Part shown: one piece after another, positions 47,875 to 59,592 of the stretch | Layout of the letters: each line of letters opens with the position of its first letter | Numbering within the stretch: the first letter of the stretch is position 1 | Source: Rhabdornis inornatus | Taxonomy: Eukaryota > Chordata > Aves > Passeriformes > Rhabdornithidae | Direction of reading: 5' to 3' | DNA length: 64,000 nt | NCBI GenBank assembly: GCA_013397075.1 | Contig: VWZS01000873.1 | Coordinates: 368,749 to 432,748 of the forward strand | Made by a program: the position numbers and the translations under genes | Notes under the pieces: generated by a model | Told to the model about the DNA's origin: nothing | The model's input: only the letters and a program-made list of their open reading frames with translations | Databases searched by the model: none

Positions 47875-47976
47875 GATCTAAAATAGAGAGCAAAGGATGC
47901 CAAACCCCTTTATACACAGAGTTCAAGTGACAAAAACCCTCCTCTGTGCTCACCAAGTTTCTGCCTCTGGTGCACA
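47875..47976 (+). repeat. Copy 3 (partial) of an ancient tandem triplication
   Basis: GATCTAAAATAGAGAGCAAA, TTCAAGTGACAAAAACC and CACCAAGTTTCTGC match the first two-thirds of the unit, which then decays. Confidence 0.7.
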
Positions 47977-49215
47977 TTTAATTTTTGAACAACTCTTCAA
48001 TGTTTTGCGGTTTTTTTTTTTTCATGTAGGTCAAATTTCATTTTCTATAATAACACCACCTTGCTTTCCAGAAGGTGACCTCATCACTGTACAGGTGTAA
48101 ACATGACATTCCTTCTCTTTGGAACATATTTTTCATGCTTTTTACTCTGGATTGTTTTAGATACCCAATGTGAACCAAGGAACCAGATTTAGGTGATGAA
48201 ATTCAATGTACAGTCAGAGAAAATGAGTGATTGGGATCCTTTATCAGGGCTGGCACATGGGCACTAATTATGGTCTCAGCTGTTCTGTATCTTAATCAAT
48301 TCCAGTGATCTTGTTTGTAATTTTTATTCTTCCTGACAAGGAGCTACTCAAAGAAATGAATTGGCCATCAGTGTAATTTGCTTTTTGGACACAAAAGGCT
48401 CCCAAATTAACAGGTTTTTCCCCCTGGAGAGATCTCCCTCATCCCCTGTTGGGCTCTGTTAATTATTCCTTTGTCCCTTTTTGTTTTCTAAAGGGCTGAG
48501 GATGTGCAGGCAGCAGCTCCCAGTGCCCACCAGTGCCAGCCCAGCAGATCCACTGGCAGGAAAACAAGTCTGGACCAGCTCCAGAAAGTCAGGATTTGTG
48601 ACCAGAATCACCTCATATTCCCAGGATCCAGCCTGTTCTGTCTATTCCTGGGATAAAAACAGCGGCAGTGTTCGGGATGTGTTTGAAAATGAATAATGGA
48701 ATTTGGGAAATCAGAGAATAGAGCAGGGTGCCCCTGGCAAAGGGATCTTGATAAGATCATGGAGCACCTCGTCTGATGAGTGCTGAAATGAGCACCTTCA
48801 GACACAGCCCTTCCCCTTTGTTGTGCTACAGGTGGTTTTGAAAACAATTTACAAAGAGGCTTTTTTGTCGTTTTCGTGCTGTTAAAGCAAATTGGTATGT
48901 AATTAGATTTATATAGTGAATAATCTTATTTGCATATCCAATTAATTCTTCCTGTTTTAATTTGCTAGGGTTGGATTCACATTGGTAGTAAAAAAATAAC
49001 ACGTTATCAAGCATTCAGATTTTCTTTTGCTATCACTTGTTCAAGGTCTTCCATTAAAATTTGATCCTGGGTATCTAAAAGCTGTTAAATAGCATGTGAA
49101 AAGACCATTAAAAAACCCCAACCCACTTGTGTGGGTTGTGTTGTAAAAACATTAAGGGTTTCTTTCAGCTGATCAGGGGGATGCAGTGTGAATTTAGACT
49201 TTTCAAGCATTGTTT
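47977..49215 (+). other. Intronic stretch
   Basis: About 1.2 kb with no recognised gene or repeat. Confidence 0.4.
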
Positions 49216-49612
49216 TATCACAGAATAGTTTGGGTGGGGAGGGACTTTAAAGATGATCCAGTTCCACGGGCAGGGACACCTTCCACAGTCCCAGGCTGCT
49301 CCCAGCCCCAATGTCCAACCTGGACTTGGACATTTCCAGGGGTCCAGGGGCAGCCACAGCTGCTCTGGGAATTCCATCCCAGCCAGAAATTCCTAATTCC
49401 CAAAATCCCATCCATCCCTGCCCTCTGGCAGTGGAAGCCATTCCCTGTGTCCTGTCCCTACATGCCTGTCCCCAGTCCCCCTCCAGCTCTCCTGGAGCCC
49501 CTTTGGGGGCTCTGAGCTCTCTCTGGATCCTTCTCCTCCCCAGGTGAGCACCCCCAGCTCTCCCAGCCTGGCTGCAGAGCAGAGGGAGCATCTCAAGCCC
49601 TGGCAGCAGCTC
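49216..49612 (-). mobile_element. CR1 LINE 3' fragment, about 400 bp
   Basis: CACAGAATAGTTTGGGTGGG, CAACCTGGACTTGGACATTT, GGCAGCCACAGCTGCTCTGG and CTCCAGCTCTCCTGGAGCCC follow the CR1 3' order in reverse complement. The element corresponds in extent to the 21.5-kb copy on the opposite strand. Confidence 0.9.
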
Positions 49613-49639
49613 CATGGGCACTTTCCCTGTTTGTCACTT

Positions 49640-49757
49640 CAGCTGTGGTGACTCTTGGTGCCATGGTCTAGCTGAGGTATCAGGGCATGAGTTGGACTTG
49701 GTGATCTAGGATCTCTTCCAACCCAGTTATTCAGTGATTGTGTGATTCCGTGACTCC
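49640..49757 (+). mobile_element. CR1 LINE 3' terminal fragment
   Basis: TTGGACTTGGTGATCTAGGA, TCTCTTCCAACCCAGTTATT and CAGTGATTGTGTGATTCCGT match the CR1 3' end and its 8-bp tail in sense. It lies head to head with the preceding minus-strand CR1. Confidence 0.8.
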
Positions 49758-50174
49758 TCCAGCCCTGCTCAGAAAAGCAGGAGACAAATAAAGGTGTGGA
49801 AGGAGGGCCCTGATTCCAGAAGCGTTAAATGTGCTGCTCTAAACTCCACACAGCTCAGCACAGCAGGGATGAACAGCTCCTCGGTTCGGGACTGAAGGCT
49901 GCAGTTTCAGCAGCTGCCAGTGGATGTCTGCAGCTTTATTCCCTGCTCACAGGGGCTGTGTTTTGCAGCTGTAATCCAAGGAAAGCTTCAGTTTTTCCCT
50001 GAGTCAGGAATAACCTGGCACAGCTTCTAAAAGAATCCTCGTTCATCCCTGCCAGCCAGAACAGCTTCATCAGTGGCTCTGCTGCTGCTGCTTCATCTCT
50101 CCAGACTTCAGGTTCCACTTGAGAGCTGCTGGGGGAGTGCTCAGGAGAAATCCTCAGTGCTGAGAAATCAACAG
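49758..50174 (+). other. Intronic stretch
   Basis: About 420 bp with nothing recognised. Confidence 0.4.
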
Positions 50175-50347
50175 GATCCATCCATCCATCCATCCATCCA
50201 TCTATCTATCTATCTATCTATCTAATTTTTATCTGTTTTTATCTATCTATCTATCTATCTATCTGTCTATCTATCTATCTATATCTATCTAATTTTTATC
50301 TATTTTTATTTATTTATCTATTTATCTATCTATTTATTTATTTATTT
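50175..50347. repeat. Compound tetranucleotide microsatellite
   Basis: It runs TCCA then TCTA (interrupted twice by ATTTTTATCTG-like pieces) then TTTA. Each step is a one-base change of the unit. Confidence 0.95.
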
Positions 50348-50609
50348 CAATGTGCTGGAGCCAGTTTGTTCCCAGCAGGTGTGAGACACACAGGTGCCAG
50401 CTCCCCTCACAGCTCATTTGGAGTTTGGGAGCAGAGATCTGTTATCCGTGGAGTTAGAAACAAGAGGCATGAGAAAAGGATGGAGCAGGTACATGGTAAC
50501 CTGAATTTAAAGTGAGATTTCAGCATAGGGAATGTGCAGGTTGGTGGAGGGGCCTGGAATGACTCTGAAGGGTGAGATCTGTTAACTGGGGACTGGAGTT
50601 CAGAACTGT

Positions 50610-50755
50610 GTCTATTCTATTCTATTCTATTCTATTCTATTCTATTCTATTCTATTCTATTCTATTCTATTCTATTCTATTCTATTCTATTCTATTCCAT
50701 TCCATTCCATTCCATTCCATTCCATTCCATTCCATTCCATTCCATTCCATTCCGT
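50610..50755. repeat. Pentanucleotide array, ATTCT then ATTCC
   Basis: About 17 uninterrupted ATTCT units pass abruptly at about 50696 into about 12 ATTCC units. A short TTTA-rich run follows at 50785-50812. Confidence 0.97.
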
Positions 50756-53164
50756 TTCTATTATTTATTTCACGATTGATTATAATATTTATTTATTTAT
50801 TTTATTTTATTTTCATTCCAAAGCGTTCCTGCTATTTTGAAGACCTTTTTGATGTGTTCCCAAGGCATGGAAAGTTCTTCCTAGTGGCTACAGGAGGATG
50901 TGTGTCCATCTGTCTAGCACATCAATTGATGTGCAATAAGCTCCCTGTTCTTAATTTTTTCCACTGGCAAACTCCCTGCTCACCTCTGAGCCCTTCACCC
51001 TTGTCATAATGAGATTGCTGATCTCCTAAAATTAATTAAAGGGGTTTGATTCCACTTTAATACCCAACTGCTCCACTACATCTTTGCCAAATGCATCTCT
51101 GCTTTTATTTGAGACCAATATTTTGAGCAGCTTGTTTTGTAAAATGTTAATTGTTACCAGAAAAACACTGGTTTATTAGTTTTTTGTGGAAGAAGGTGGC
51201 CTTGGAGTTATGAACTTTTGTTGCTACTATTGGGTGGTTAATGGAAGCAAAATTTGATTACAAGGGTGGGAAAAAGTGATAGTAAGTGGTTGGCAGACAA
51301 AGCCTAAAAATCCTCATGGTTTCCTTGTGTCTGGCATCAGTGGATGCACACCCTGCATTCATTGAAATAATTTTAAAAAAAAACACTATGTGGTTCTAGG
51401 AGATGGATTTTACAGGGGCTGAAGGGTTAATTCAGGATTTAGCAAAAAGGGTGTCAGGGAAAGGGAGATGGACAGAAAATTGCTGTTCTCATGTAAGTCC
51501 ATGGAGCTGCTCTGCTGCAGAGGACACTGCAGAGGAGAGGTTAAGAATTGAAAATTAAAATAACAATGTCTTTTAAAGATTTAATAAACGAGGCAAATGC
51601 ATTGCATAATTGTGTTGCAATTATTTGAAACAGGTCCTGAGGAAAATTGCTTTGAATTCTAATTAGCAACTAATGGTTATTAGCTAAATCCAGTGCCAGG
51701 GAAGAAATAAATAGGTCCAAGTGCTCAGCTATTGCTTCCACCTCCAGCCACCGCAGCTGTTGTCCCAATTTTGGGCTATTTTTGCCTAAAAGCTGAAGGG
51801 GCTGCAGCAGGTCCCAGGTAGGCAGCAGGTCCCGGAGAACACCTGGGCTGCGCTGCTGCCAGCCGGGATGAAATACAAACGAGGTGACAATTGGTGGCAA
51901 AACAATTCCTGTGGACGGGTTTTATCTCCTGAGCAACAACTGAGCTCTTGGGTTTAGTCAGAAAAAATCAACTGTGCTGGGTCCTGTGCCCCCAGGAGCT
52001 GTGCTGAGGCTGTGAGGTGTGAACAGGAGTCCAGGTAATGCATTCCCACTCCTTTTCCCTTGGAGTCATCACCTGCCTGCTTTGTAAGCTGCTCTCCACC
52101 GAGCTCCAAACTGCTTTTATCTCCCAGGGCAGGAAAACACACTGCACATCCCAGCGTGTCAGGAAACCCAGGGAAATGACCTCCAGCTCCCAGGCACTTA
52201 CTGCAAACCTATTTTAAATTGAATACACAAGCCAAGATAATACAGGCTGTTTGATAAGAAACATTAGAGAAATCCATAACACGAGGCTTTTTATTATGGG
52301 TTTATTACATCAATCTCTCCAGTGGGTAATGGAACTTGTAAATATACTCTTATGTAGGAGTCTCCTTGCGGGCTTTTTATTCATGCTGAAGTAAGCACAG
52401 CAAACTTATTTGCTGTCAGGGTACATTGAATATAAGATGAGTATTTATTTTGGTTCTAAAGAGGTTCTGCTTTTGTGAATTGGAAGTCGGAGCAGCTGTA
52501 GGAGAGGAGGTGGGAGCTGCAGGGGGGTTTCGGGGGGAAATGAGTTTTTCCAGGCAAACTGCTGGTCCCTGTATGGGATACAGGGAACATTATGGGCTGT
52601 GGGTCGTGTGATCAGAGCTCCTTCAGGAGGGAAAACTCACTTTGTTTAAGCAGGAGCTTGCTGTGTGCTCATTGATTAAGCCCAGCAAGATGAAAAATCA
52701 TCCATGGGATTAGAGAAATATTTAAGGGATATATTCCCTGCATTACTGCACAATACAAACACGGGCACGGCGCACTCTGCACTGTAAACATTTGTTCTTT
52801 ACTGGGAAAATGCTTTTAATTCTCTTCTAGAGAGAAACAAAGCAATGCTGCTGCAGCAGGAACCCAGCAGGCTTTTGCTTACTTGGGAGAAGCCAAGGGG
52901 GTGTTTGTGCTGAGTAAAGAGTGGAGGAAAAGTTTACAGAAAAGTTCAAAAAGGAGTTTTGTAGCAATGCTAAAAAAAAAACCAAGAACAGCTTACAAGT
53001 TTAAGCAGATATGTTGGAGGATGTAGTAGTTAATTGGTAGTTGTCTTAATATAGGGAAAACCATCCTTAATTAGAGCGTGTTAATTGGACAGACAGACCA
53101 GAAACCTGCTGAGGTGTCAGCAAAGTCGGCTTGAACTCAGGATTTTAATAGATTTTTTAGGGTT
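50756..53164 (+). other. Intronic stretch, mostly unique
   Basis: About 2.4 kb. The patch at 52200-52460 is AT-rich, repeat-free and low in the decay signs seen elsewhere, so it is a weak candidate for conserved non-coding sequence. No exon was seen. Confidence 0.4.
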
Positions 53165-53300
53165 TCCCATCCCTGGCAGTGCCCAAGGCCAGGTCGGACA
53201 GGGTTTGGAGCAGCCTGGGACAGTGGGAGGTGTCCCTGGCATGGCAGGGGTGGCACTGGGTGGGATTTAGGGTCCATTCCCACCCAAACCCACGCCCCAA
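53165..53300 (+). mobile_element. CR1 LINE 3' fragment
   Basis: CCCTGGCAGTGCCCAAGGCC, TTTGGAGCAGCCTGGGACAG, GCATGGCAGGGGTGGCACTG and a CCATTCCCACCCAAACC end match CR1 in sense. Confidence 0.9.
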
Positions 53301-53682
53301 CCCATCACAAAGCAGGAAGAATGTACCTTATACTGCTGCAGAACAGCCAGGTTTGAGTGATGTTTGCATCTCCAACAATGACAAAACCTTGTTTCTTTTT
53401 TTCTTTTCTTTTTTTTTTGCTGTGTGAGACAGATTATGAGTAAATAACGAAGGATGTGTGTGTTTAATTAAGGTCTGAGGGTTACAAATGTGCTTGAGCT
53501 ACAAAACCACATCTGTGTCAAACCCAGCTGAAGGAAACCAGCCTTCCCCTGGCTGGGCACTTCCTCCTGTGCTAAAATGCATCAGCAGAAAGCTCAGCAC
53601 TCATTTTGATATCTGTTCTCCCCTCTATTAATTACATATTCTATCTCTGGCATCTTTAAAAAGACAGAAGTTTTTAAGAAAG
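53301..53682 (+). other. Intronic stretch
   Basis: It contains a T-rich run near 53394-53418 and nothing else recognised. Confidence 0.4.
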
Positions 53683-54227
53683 ATGTTTGTTTTCATGTCT
53701 TCATGTATGTTTGGTTTCATTTCTTTAGGCCACATTTCATGTCTTTGTGTTTGTTTTCATGTCTGTGTAGGTTTTCATGTCTTTATGATTGTTTTCATAT
53801 CTTTAAATATGTTTGTTTTCATGTCTTTATGTTTGTTTCATATCTTTCTGTATGTTTGTATTCATGTCTTTACATTTGTTTCATATCTTTCTGTATGTTT
53901 GTTTGTATGACTTTAGGTTTGTTTTCATGTCTTTAAGTATGTTTGTTTTCATGTATTTGTTTGTTTTCATGTCTTTTTGTTTGTTTTCATGTCTTTTTGT
54001 TTGTTTTCATGTCTTTTGTTTGTTTTCATGCCTTTATGGTTGTTTGTTTTCATTTCTTTATATATGTTTGTTTTCATGTCTTCATGTATGCTTTCATGTC
54101 TTTCTGTATGTTTGTTTCCATGTTTTTATGTTTGTTTCCATGTTTTTATGTTTGTTTTCATCTCTTTATGTTTGTTTTCATCTCTTTATGTTTGTTTTCA
54201 TGCCTTTATGTTTGTTTTCCTGTCTTT
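53683..54227. repeat. T-rich 16-20-bp minisatellite, about 545 bp
   Basis: The unit TGTTTGTTTTCATGTCTTTA and shortened forms (TTTCATGTCTTT..) are repeated about 30 times. The hydrophobic Phe/Met/Cys-rich frames here look like membrane segments only because TTT, TGT and ATG codons dominate. Confidence 0.92.
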
Positions 54228-55282
54228 GAGCTGCTTTTGGCCACTTCCTCAGTGCTCTCACAAACTTCCCTGCAGCCACAGTGCTGAGGGTGCTGAACTC
54301 TCTCAGAAGTGATGGCTTGAGCAGCAAATGGGTCAAGAGGATCTTTGTGGCTCTGAATTCCTGCTGCTCACAGAACAATGCCCTGCCCAGAGAGCAGAGT
54401 GATCCATAACGAGTTATTCCCTGTTTAATCACCGAGCCTGCACATTTCTCATTATGGGCTGTGCTGCTGTGCTTGCTGGAGAAAAGTTAAAGCCCAAACT
54501 CTCTGTCCAAGATAAAAGGCAGCTTACAGAAATTCTTATTTGTCTTTGAGGCTTCTGAAAAAAAAAAAAAATTAGGTTTTTCGTAGTGCGTTCTCAATCC
54601 AGTATAATCCTTAATTTTCAAAACACAGAAAGCCATTATTTTTTTTTTTGCAATTGTAATGAAAAAATTGCTGAAGCAGTGCACATTATTTCGATTACCC
54701 ATTAAGCCTTCTCTGCTCTAGAATGAAATTACATGATTTTCGTTAATTTTCTTGCTTTTAACTTCTGACTTGTAATTTACCAAAAGAGAAAAACAAACCA
54801 TTACAACTCCCATTACTCCCAAGACGAGTCAGCTCCACTTTTGGCATCTTTCTGATATTTTGGGCTTCTTATTCTATAACACAGGCAGGAGTAACATTTC
54901 TTTTGCACCATAGTTCTGATCTATGACTTTTATAAGGCTTTGGCATTATATTGGCTTGGCATAAATGGACTTTGCACAGTGAGTGATTTATTTCACTTCA
55001 TGCTGATCACATCATCACAGTAAACCATAATTTCTTGTTGAACAGTGAAATAAATGTGGGTTTTAATTATAAAAGAATGGGCCTTGATCAGATGAAGAAA
55101 ATCCACGTGATCCCCCTCAATTTGACTCTTGCCTTGCTATCCTCACCAATATTGGATTTGCATTTTGCATAATGTTGCATCTCAGTGCTCTCTACGTGAG
55201 GAACCATAGCCTTCATAAGTAAAGAAAAATTAAATTTTGCCCTTGGGAAAGGCTCTGTTGGGGAATTGAGGCTCTTGGATGT
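54228..55282 (+). other. Intronic stretch
   Basis: About 1 kb with A and T runs near 54558 and 54640. No gene was seen. Confidence 0.4.
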
Positions 55283-55590
55283 GACAGAATCATGGAACTG
55301 CTGAGGTTGGAAAATCCCTCTAAGAGCATGGAGTGCAGTCATTCCCCAGCACTGCCAAACCCACCTCGACCCCATGTCCCCAAGTGTCACATCCACACCC
55401 TTGTGAGCACTGCCAGGGATGGTTCTCCCTTCCCTCAGAGCCTGTTCCAATGTCTGACCACCCTTCCAGTGAAGATATTGTCCCTGATATCCCATCTAAA
55501 CCTAATTTTGCCTAAGGCCATTTCCTTGTAGTGCATTGAAGACTCTGTTTCCAGGAGCAGCTTTCTCCTGTTACTGACACTCCACAAAAA
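55283..55590 (-). mobile_element. CR1 LINE 3' fragment, about 310 bp, older subtype
   Basis: CAGAATCATGGAACTGCTGA, GGTTGGAAAATCCCTCTAAG, GAGCCTGTTCCAATGTCTGA and GATATCCCATCTAAACCTAA follow the CR1 3' order in reverse complement, with a more diverged sequence than the other copies. Confidence 0.88.
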
Positions 55591-55701
55591 AGGAATTTCT
55601 CTTCCAAAGCTGAGCTGGGCAGGGGGGTTTGGAATGAACCACTGGAGGTGAATTCTGTCTCTGGGGCATCCCCGTGGTGCTGCTCTTTAGGGGTGAGTGA
55701 G

Positions 55702-55817
55702 TGTGGGAAATAGCAATGGTATAAAACTCTCCAAAGCTGTGTGAAAGCAAATGTCAGGATGGAGAAATGCAAGAATGCTGAAGCTACAAGAAACAATAGG
55801 GCTGTGAGTGTGTAGAG
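55702..55817 (+). mobile_element. LTR-like element, family A, 5' piece
   Basis: It begins TGTGGGAAATAG and matches, inverted, 1260-1382. The match stops exactly at the single N at 55818. The 3' piece of the same family appears at 57011 after another N. Confidence 0.7.
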
Positions 55818-55818
55818 N

Positions 55819-56230
55819 GAGTGTTTGAAAGCTTCACCTGCTCGTGTGACACCAGAGGGAAGAAAGGCTCTCCTCACAAATGCCATCCCTTGAGCAGGCT
55901 TGGAGAGTGCTAAATTGCAGTGTAAGAAGTCACAAGTCAGGGTTTTGACAGCTATTAAGGATATCTTCTCCCTGCTGTGTTGCTTGAAAGTTCATAACAT
56001 TTTAAAAAATTAAAGGAATGCATATTATCCGTGGGCAGATTGTACAAATTGTACTCCGGGCTGCTCCTTTGATGTTTTGCTGATTGAACTCTGAGAACTT
56101 TATTTAAGCCTGTCTCAGTTTGGCATTTAGTGGCATTAATTTCAAGGCTGGGGTTGTGTGGGGTCTGGGGTTTGTGTGTCTGTGTTTGCATGGAGGGTCT
56201 GGTTGCTCTGCAGGGGTGACCCAGCAGAAT
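55819..56230 (+). other. Unique stretch between an N and the first duplicate copy
   Basis: About 410 bp with no gene. It starts directly after the N at 55818 and is probably the left end of a separate contig. Confidence 0.45.
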
Positions 56231-57009
56231 AAATGAGGATAAATGATGATTTTGGGGGTTGGGGAGTGCCTGTGGTGGGGTGGCCAGTGCTGGGTGTCCC
56301 AGCTTCCAGAGCCACAGCAAGAACCCTCTGTGTTCCCGAATTTCCCATTGGATACTGGGATTGGCTTTGGTTCCTGCCCTGCTGAGGGTTGCAGAAACAA
56401 TCTGGAAAACAGCAATGAAAAAAATTAAAGGGCAACTCCTCAAATGTGCCCAAGTGACAGAGAGAGCAGCTGAGCTGCCAGCCCAACAACAAACTTCCAA
56501 TGCCTTAAATCCATTTATGGGACAGAACCACCTGGAGATTACAGCCTTGGATCCTGTTCACAGGATTAAACACTTTCTGGCTTTAGCAGCAGTGAAAAGT
56601 GAGGGAGGTTTTCCTGTGCAGGGCCAGGAGCCTGCCCAGCACTGGGGTGTGCAGTGCCTGGCAAGGGAGGGCTTGGATTTACCTCTCTGTGTAACTCCAA
56701 AGCAGAAGTCCTTCTCTTTTCCTAAATATCTTGATTATTTTTTAAACTTCAGGATGCCATCAGTCTTGCATCAGACTGAAAATTTTGCCCCAAAAATATA
56801 AATTTATAACAAGATAAACATGAGGTTTCCCTTTCTCAGCATTCTCTCAGTTTCCTTTTAATTTTTTATATTGAAATATTGTCCTTTCTTCTCAAGGCAA
56901 GGGCTGACCAATTTAGAAATAGGAAGAAAATTGCAGAGGGTATAATTGTAATGGGGCAGATGCTTAAAGCTTGCCTGTGCCAGTGCTCTGTGATAGAGAG
57001 GAATGTTTA
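56231..57009 (+). repeat. Duplicate block, copy 1 (779 bp)
   Basis: It matches 57254-58032 at an offset of exactly 1023 bases with one difference found by eye (A at 56435, C at 57458). It ends immediately before the N at 57010. The 180-residue frame seen in both copies has no recognisable domain. Confidence 0.93.
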
Positions 57010-57010
57010 N

Positions 57011-57140
57011 GGCTAGAAAGTTGTTAAAAGATTTTGTACCAAAGAGAATTTGGGCTGTTGTCACAGGGAGAGCTTTCACCATCTCCTGTGTCTCACCCTG
57101 ATGACACTGATGGAATAAAAACTCTAAAACCACCCCATCC
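57011..57140 (+). mobile_element. LTR-like element, family A, 3' piece
   Basis: GGCTAGAAAGTTGTTAAAAG then ATTTTGTACCAAAGAGAATTT match, inverted, about 1050-1094, and a GATGGAATAAA signal follows. It starts right after the N at 57010. Confidence 0.7.
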
Positions 57141-57149
57141 CATAATTGC

Positions 57150-57252
57150 TGTATATATAATGTATATCTATTAATATATATAGTATCATATTAATATACA
57201 TAGTATCATATATATTAATATATATAATATATACAATACATTATATATAATA
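57150..57252. repeat. TA-rich microsatellite ending at an N
   Basis: Imperfect ATAT/TAATATA runs stop at the N at 57253. Such tracts commonly break assemblies. Confidence 0.85.
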
Positions 57253-57253
57253 N

Positions 57254-58032
57254 AAATGAGGATAAATGATGATTTTGGGGGTTGGGGAGTGCCTGTGGTG
57301 GGGTGGCCAGTGCTGGGTGTCCCAGCTTCCAGAGCCACAGCAAGAACCCTCTGTGTTCCCGAATTTCCCATTGGATACTGGGATTGGCTTTGGTTCCTGC
57401 CCTGCTGAGGGTTGCAGAAACAATCTGGAAAACAGCAATGAAAAAAATTAAAGGGCACCTCCTCAAATGTGCCCAAGTGACAGAGAGAGCAGCTGAGCTG
57501 CCAGCCCAACAACAAACTTCCAATGCCTTAAATCCATTTATGGGACAGAACCACCTGGAGATTACAGCCTTGGATCCTGTTCACAGGATTAAACACTTTC
57601 TGGCTTTAGCAGCAGTGAAAAGTGAGGGAGGTTTTCCTGTGCAGGGCCAGGAGCCTGCCCAGCACTGGGGTGTGCAGTGCCTGGCAAGGGAGGGCTTGGA
57701 TTTACCTCTCTGTGTAACTCCAAAGCAGAAGTCCTTCTCTTTTCCTAAATATCTTGATTATTTTTTAAACTTCAGGATGCCATCAGTCTTGCATCAGACT
57801 GAAAATTTTGCCCCAAAAATATAAATTTATAACAAGATAAACATGAGGTTTCCCTTTCTCAGCATTCTCTCAGTTTCCTTTTAATTTTTTATATTGAAAT
57901 ATTGTCCTTTCTTCTCAAGGCAAGGGCTGACCAATTTAGAAATAGGAAGAAAATTGCAGAGGGTATAATTGTAATGGGGCAGATGCTTAAAGCTTGCCTG
58001 TGCCAGTGCTCTGTGATAGAGAGGAATGTTTA
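57254..58032 (+). repeat. Duplicate block, copy 2 (779 bp)
   Basis: It begins directly after the N at 57253 and is near-identical to 56231-57009. The sequence then continues without a break into 58033. Confidence 0.93.
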
Positions 58033-59592
58033 CAGTTTAAGTCTTCCTGTTTTTTTTCCAAAATAGGGAGAAAACAAACCTCCATCAGGTGGAGATGATA
58101 AAATTTAGTCACACATGTCCTGTTGCAGTGTTCTCTCAGGGACATGGAAACGTTCCAGAATTGCCAAAACCAAACAGCCAAGGAGAAATGTGCCCTCTGA
58201 GTTAACAAAGAGGTGTTTTATTCTCTGCTTTGTGCACGGTTTGAAAGTTCTGTGCCTGTGGATGATGATGGATGGATGATGGATTCCAGGTGGAATTCCT
58301 GATGGATTCCAGGGTACCCAGGAGAACTGGGAATTGCTTCCTTGCCCTAATTGCAGCTTGTGTGCTGGTGACCCAGAGCAGGCAGATTTCCAGTGCCCCT
58401 TGGGAGGCTGAACCACCCCACGAGCATTTTCAGTGCCCTGGTGCAAATCCAGTTGCAGGTGTTGGGCTCTGAGTGTGCCAGGCTGATCCCTCCTTCCCCT
58501 CCCAGGCCCTGGTAATTCCATCTGCTTATTCACAAATATTTGAGAAGGGAATCCATGGCCTAAACCACTCTGTAAATAGCTGGATAAAAAGTTGGCAGGG
58601 ATCAGCTTTCCTTCTGACAGTGGCTAATGTACTTAAACCTGAGGGGAGCAGAGAGGCTTCACCTTGAAGCCAAGCACCAGAGAGCTCCTTTCACCTTGAA
58701 GCTTTCTGCAGGGTTTGGCTCCTCAATCAATTCAGAGCCTGGACACATTGCCACAGTTGTCTTTGTTTTTCCAGCAAGAGATGAGACAGAGATTATAGGT
58801 TATTCCCCCAGGGACTTGTCTTTTCTAAGGCTTCATGGTTTTAAAGGAAAGAGGTTTTTTTTTCACTACCAGTGTTTCGTAACTTTGCCTGTGTGCTGCT
58901 GGGGTGGGGAGGATGGCATTTGTTAACCTGGCTTTTGCACACCTTCCTGATTACATCAAAGATTTAAATCAATTGAATTTCAGGGAGGGTATTGTGGAAA
59001 GGAAATATGTGGCTTTAAAATAAGTACATGTAACCAACTACTTCTGCTTTTTTCATATATCCACTTTACAGTCCCTGTCCTGCTCAAGACAAGTTTTACA
59101 GTAATGATGTGTGTTCTTGGCAGACAGCAATTATATCAGCACCTTACATCTTACTAATAAATCAACAGATAATTAGCACAGGCCTTGGAAACACTTCTAT
59201 TCCCAAACAGCTCTATGCAAGATCACCCAGCACTGGTGGCAGCACTGTTAGCACTGTATTAATCTGATTTTTACTTTTATTTTATACTTACAGCTCTGTC
59301 GTGGGCTGATATTGTCCTCAACAGAGCACTGTGAATTCCTCTGTTTGTTTTCCTGCTGTTGGCTGTGGTGACTCAGGGAAGAGGCTGCATGGTGAGGAAA
59401 TTGGTGATTTTCTGCAGTACTGGAGCAATGTTCGTTTGTGGGATACTGCAGGGGACACGTGTGATGATTAGCAGGCTGTTGAGTTGCTCAGAGAACACAA
59501 ATTGCATCCTGTAAAATGAGGGAATTGTTGGAGGACAGGTCACTCCTTGTGCTGTGGTGGGAATGGTCTGGAGCCAGGACAGGAGGCACAGG
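58033..59592 (+). other. Intronic stretch
   Basis: About 1.6 kb. Small direct repeats of GGATTCCAG lie near 58275-58310. No exon was recognised. Confidence 0.4.

Noticed and set aside
49536..49550. CAG|GTGAGC donor-like site
   Set aside because: It sits inside a CR1 fragment and has no coding exon before it.
53943..54287. Multi-pass membrane protein
   Set aside because: The hydrophobic pattern is produced by a T-rich minisatellite in all frames of that strand.
56259..57824. Two identical 180-residue frames
   Set aside because: They are one frame seen twice in the probable false duplication; no recognisable domain and no splice signals.
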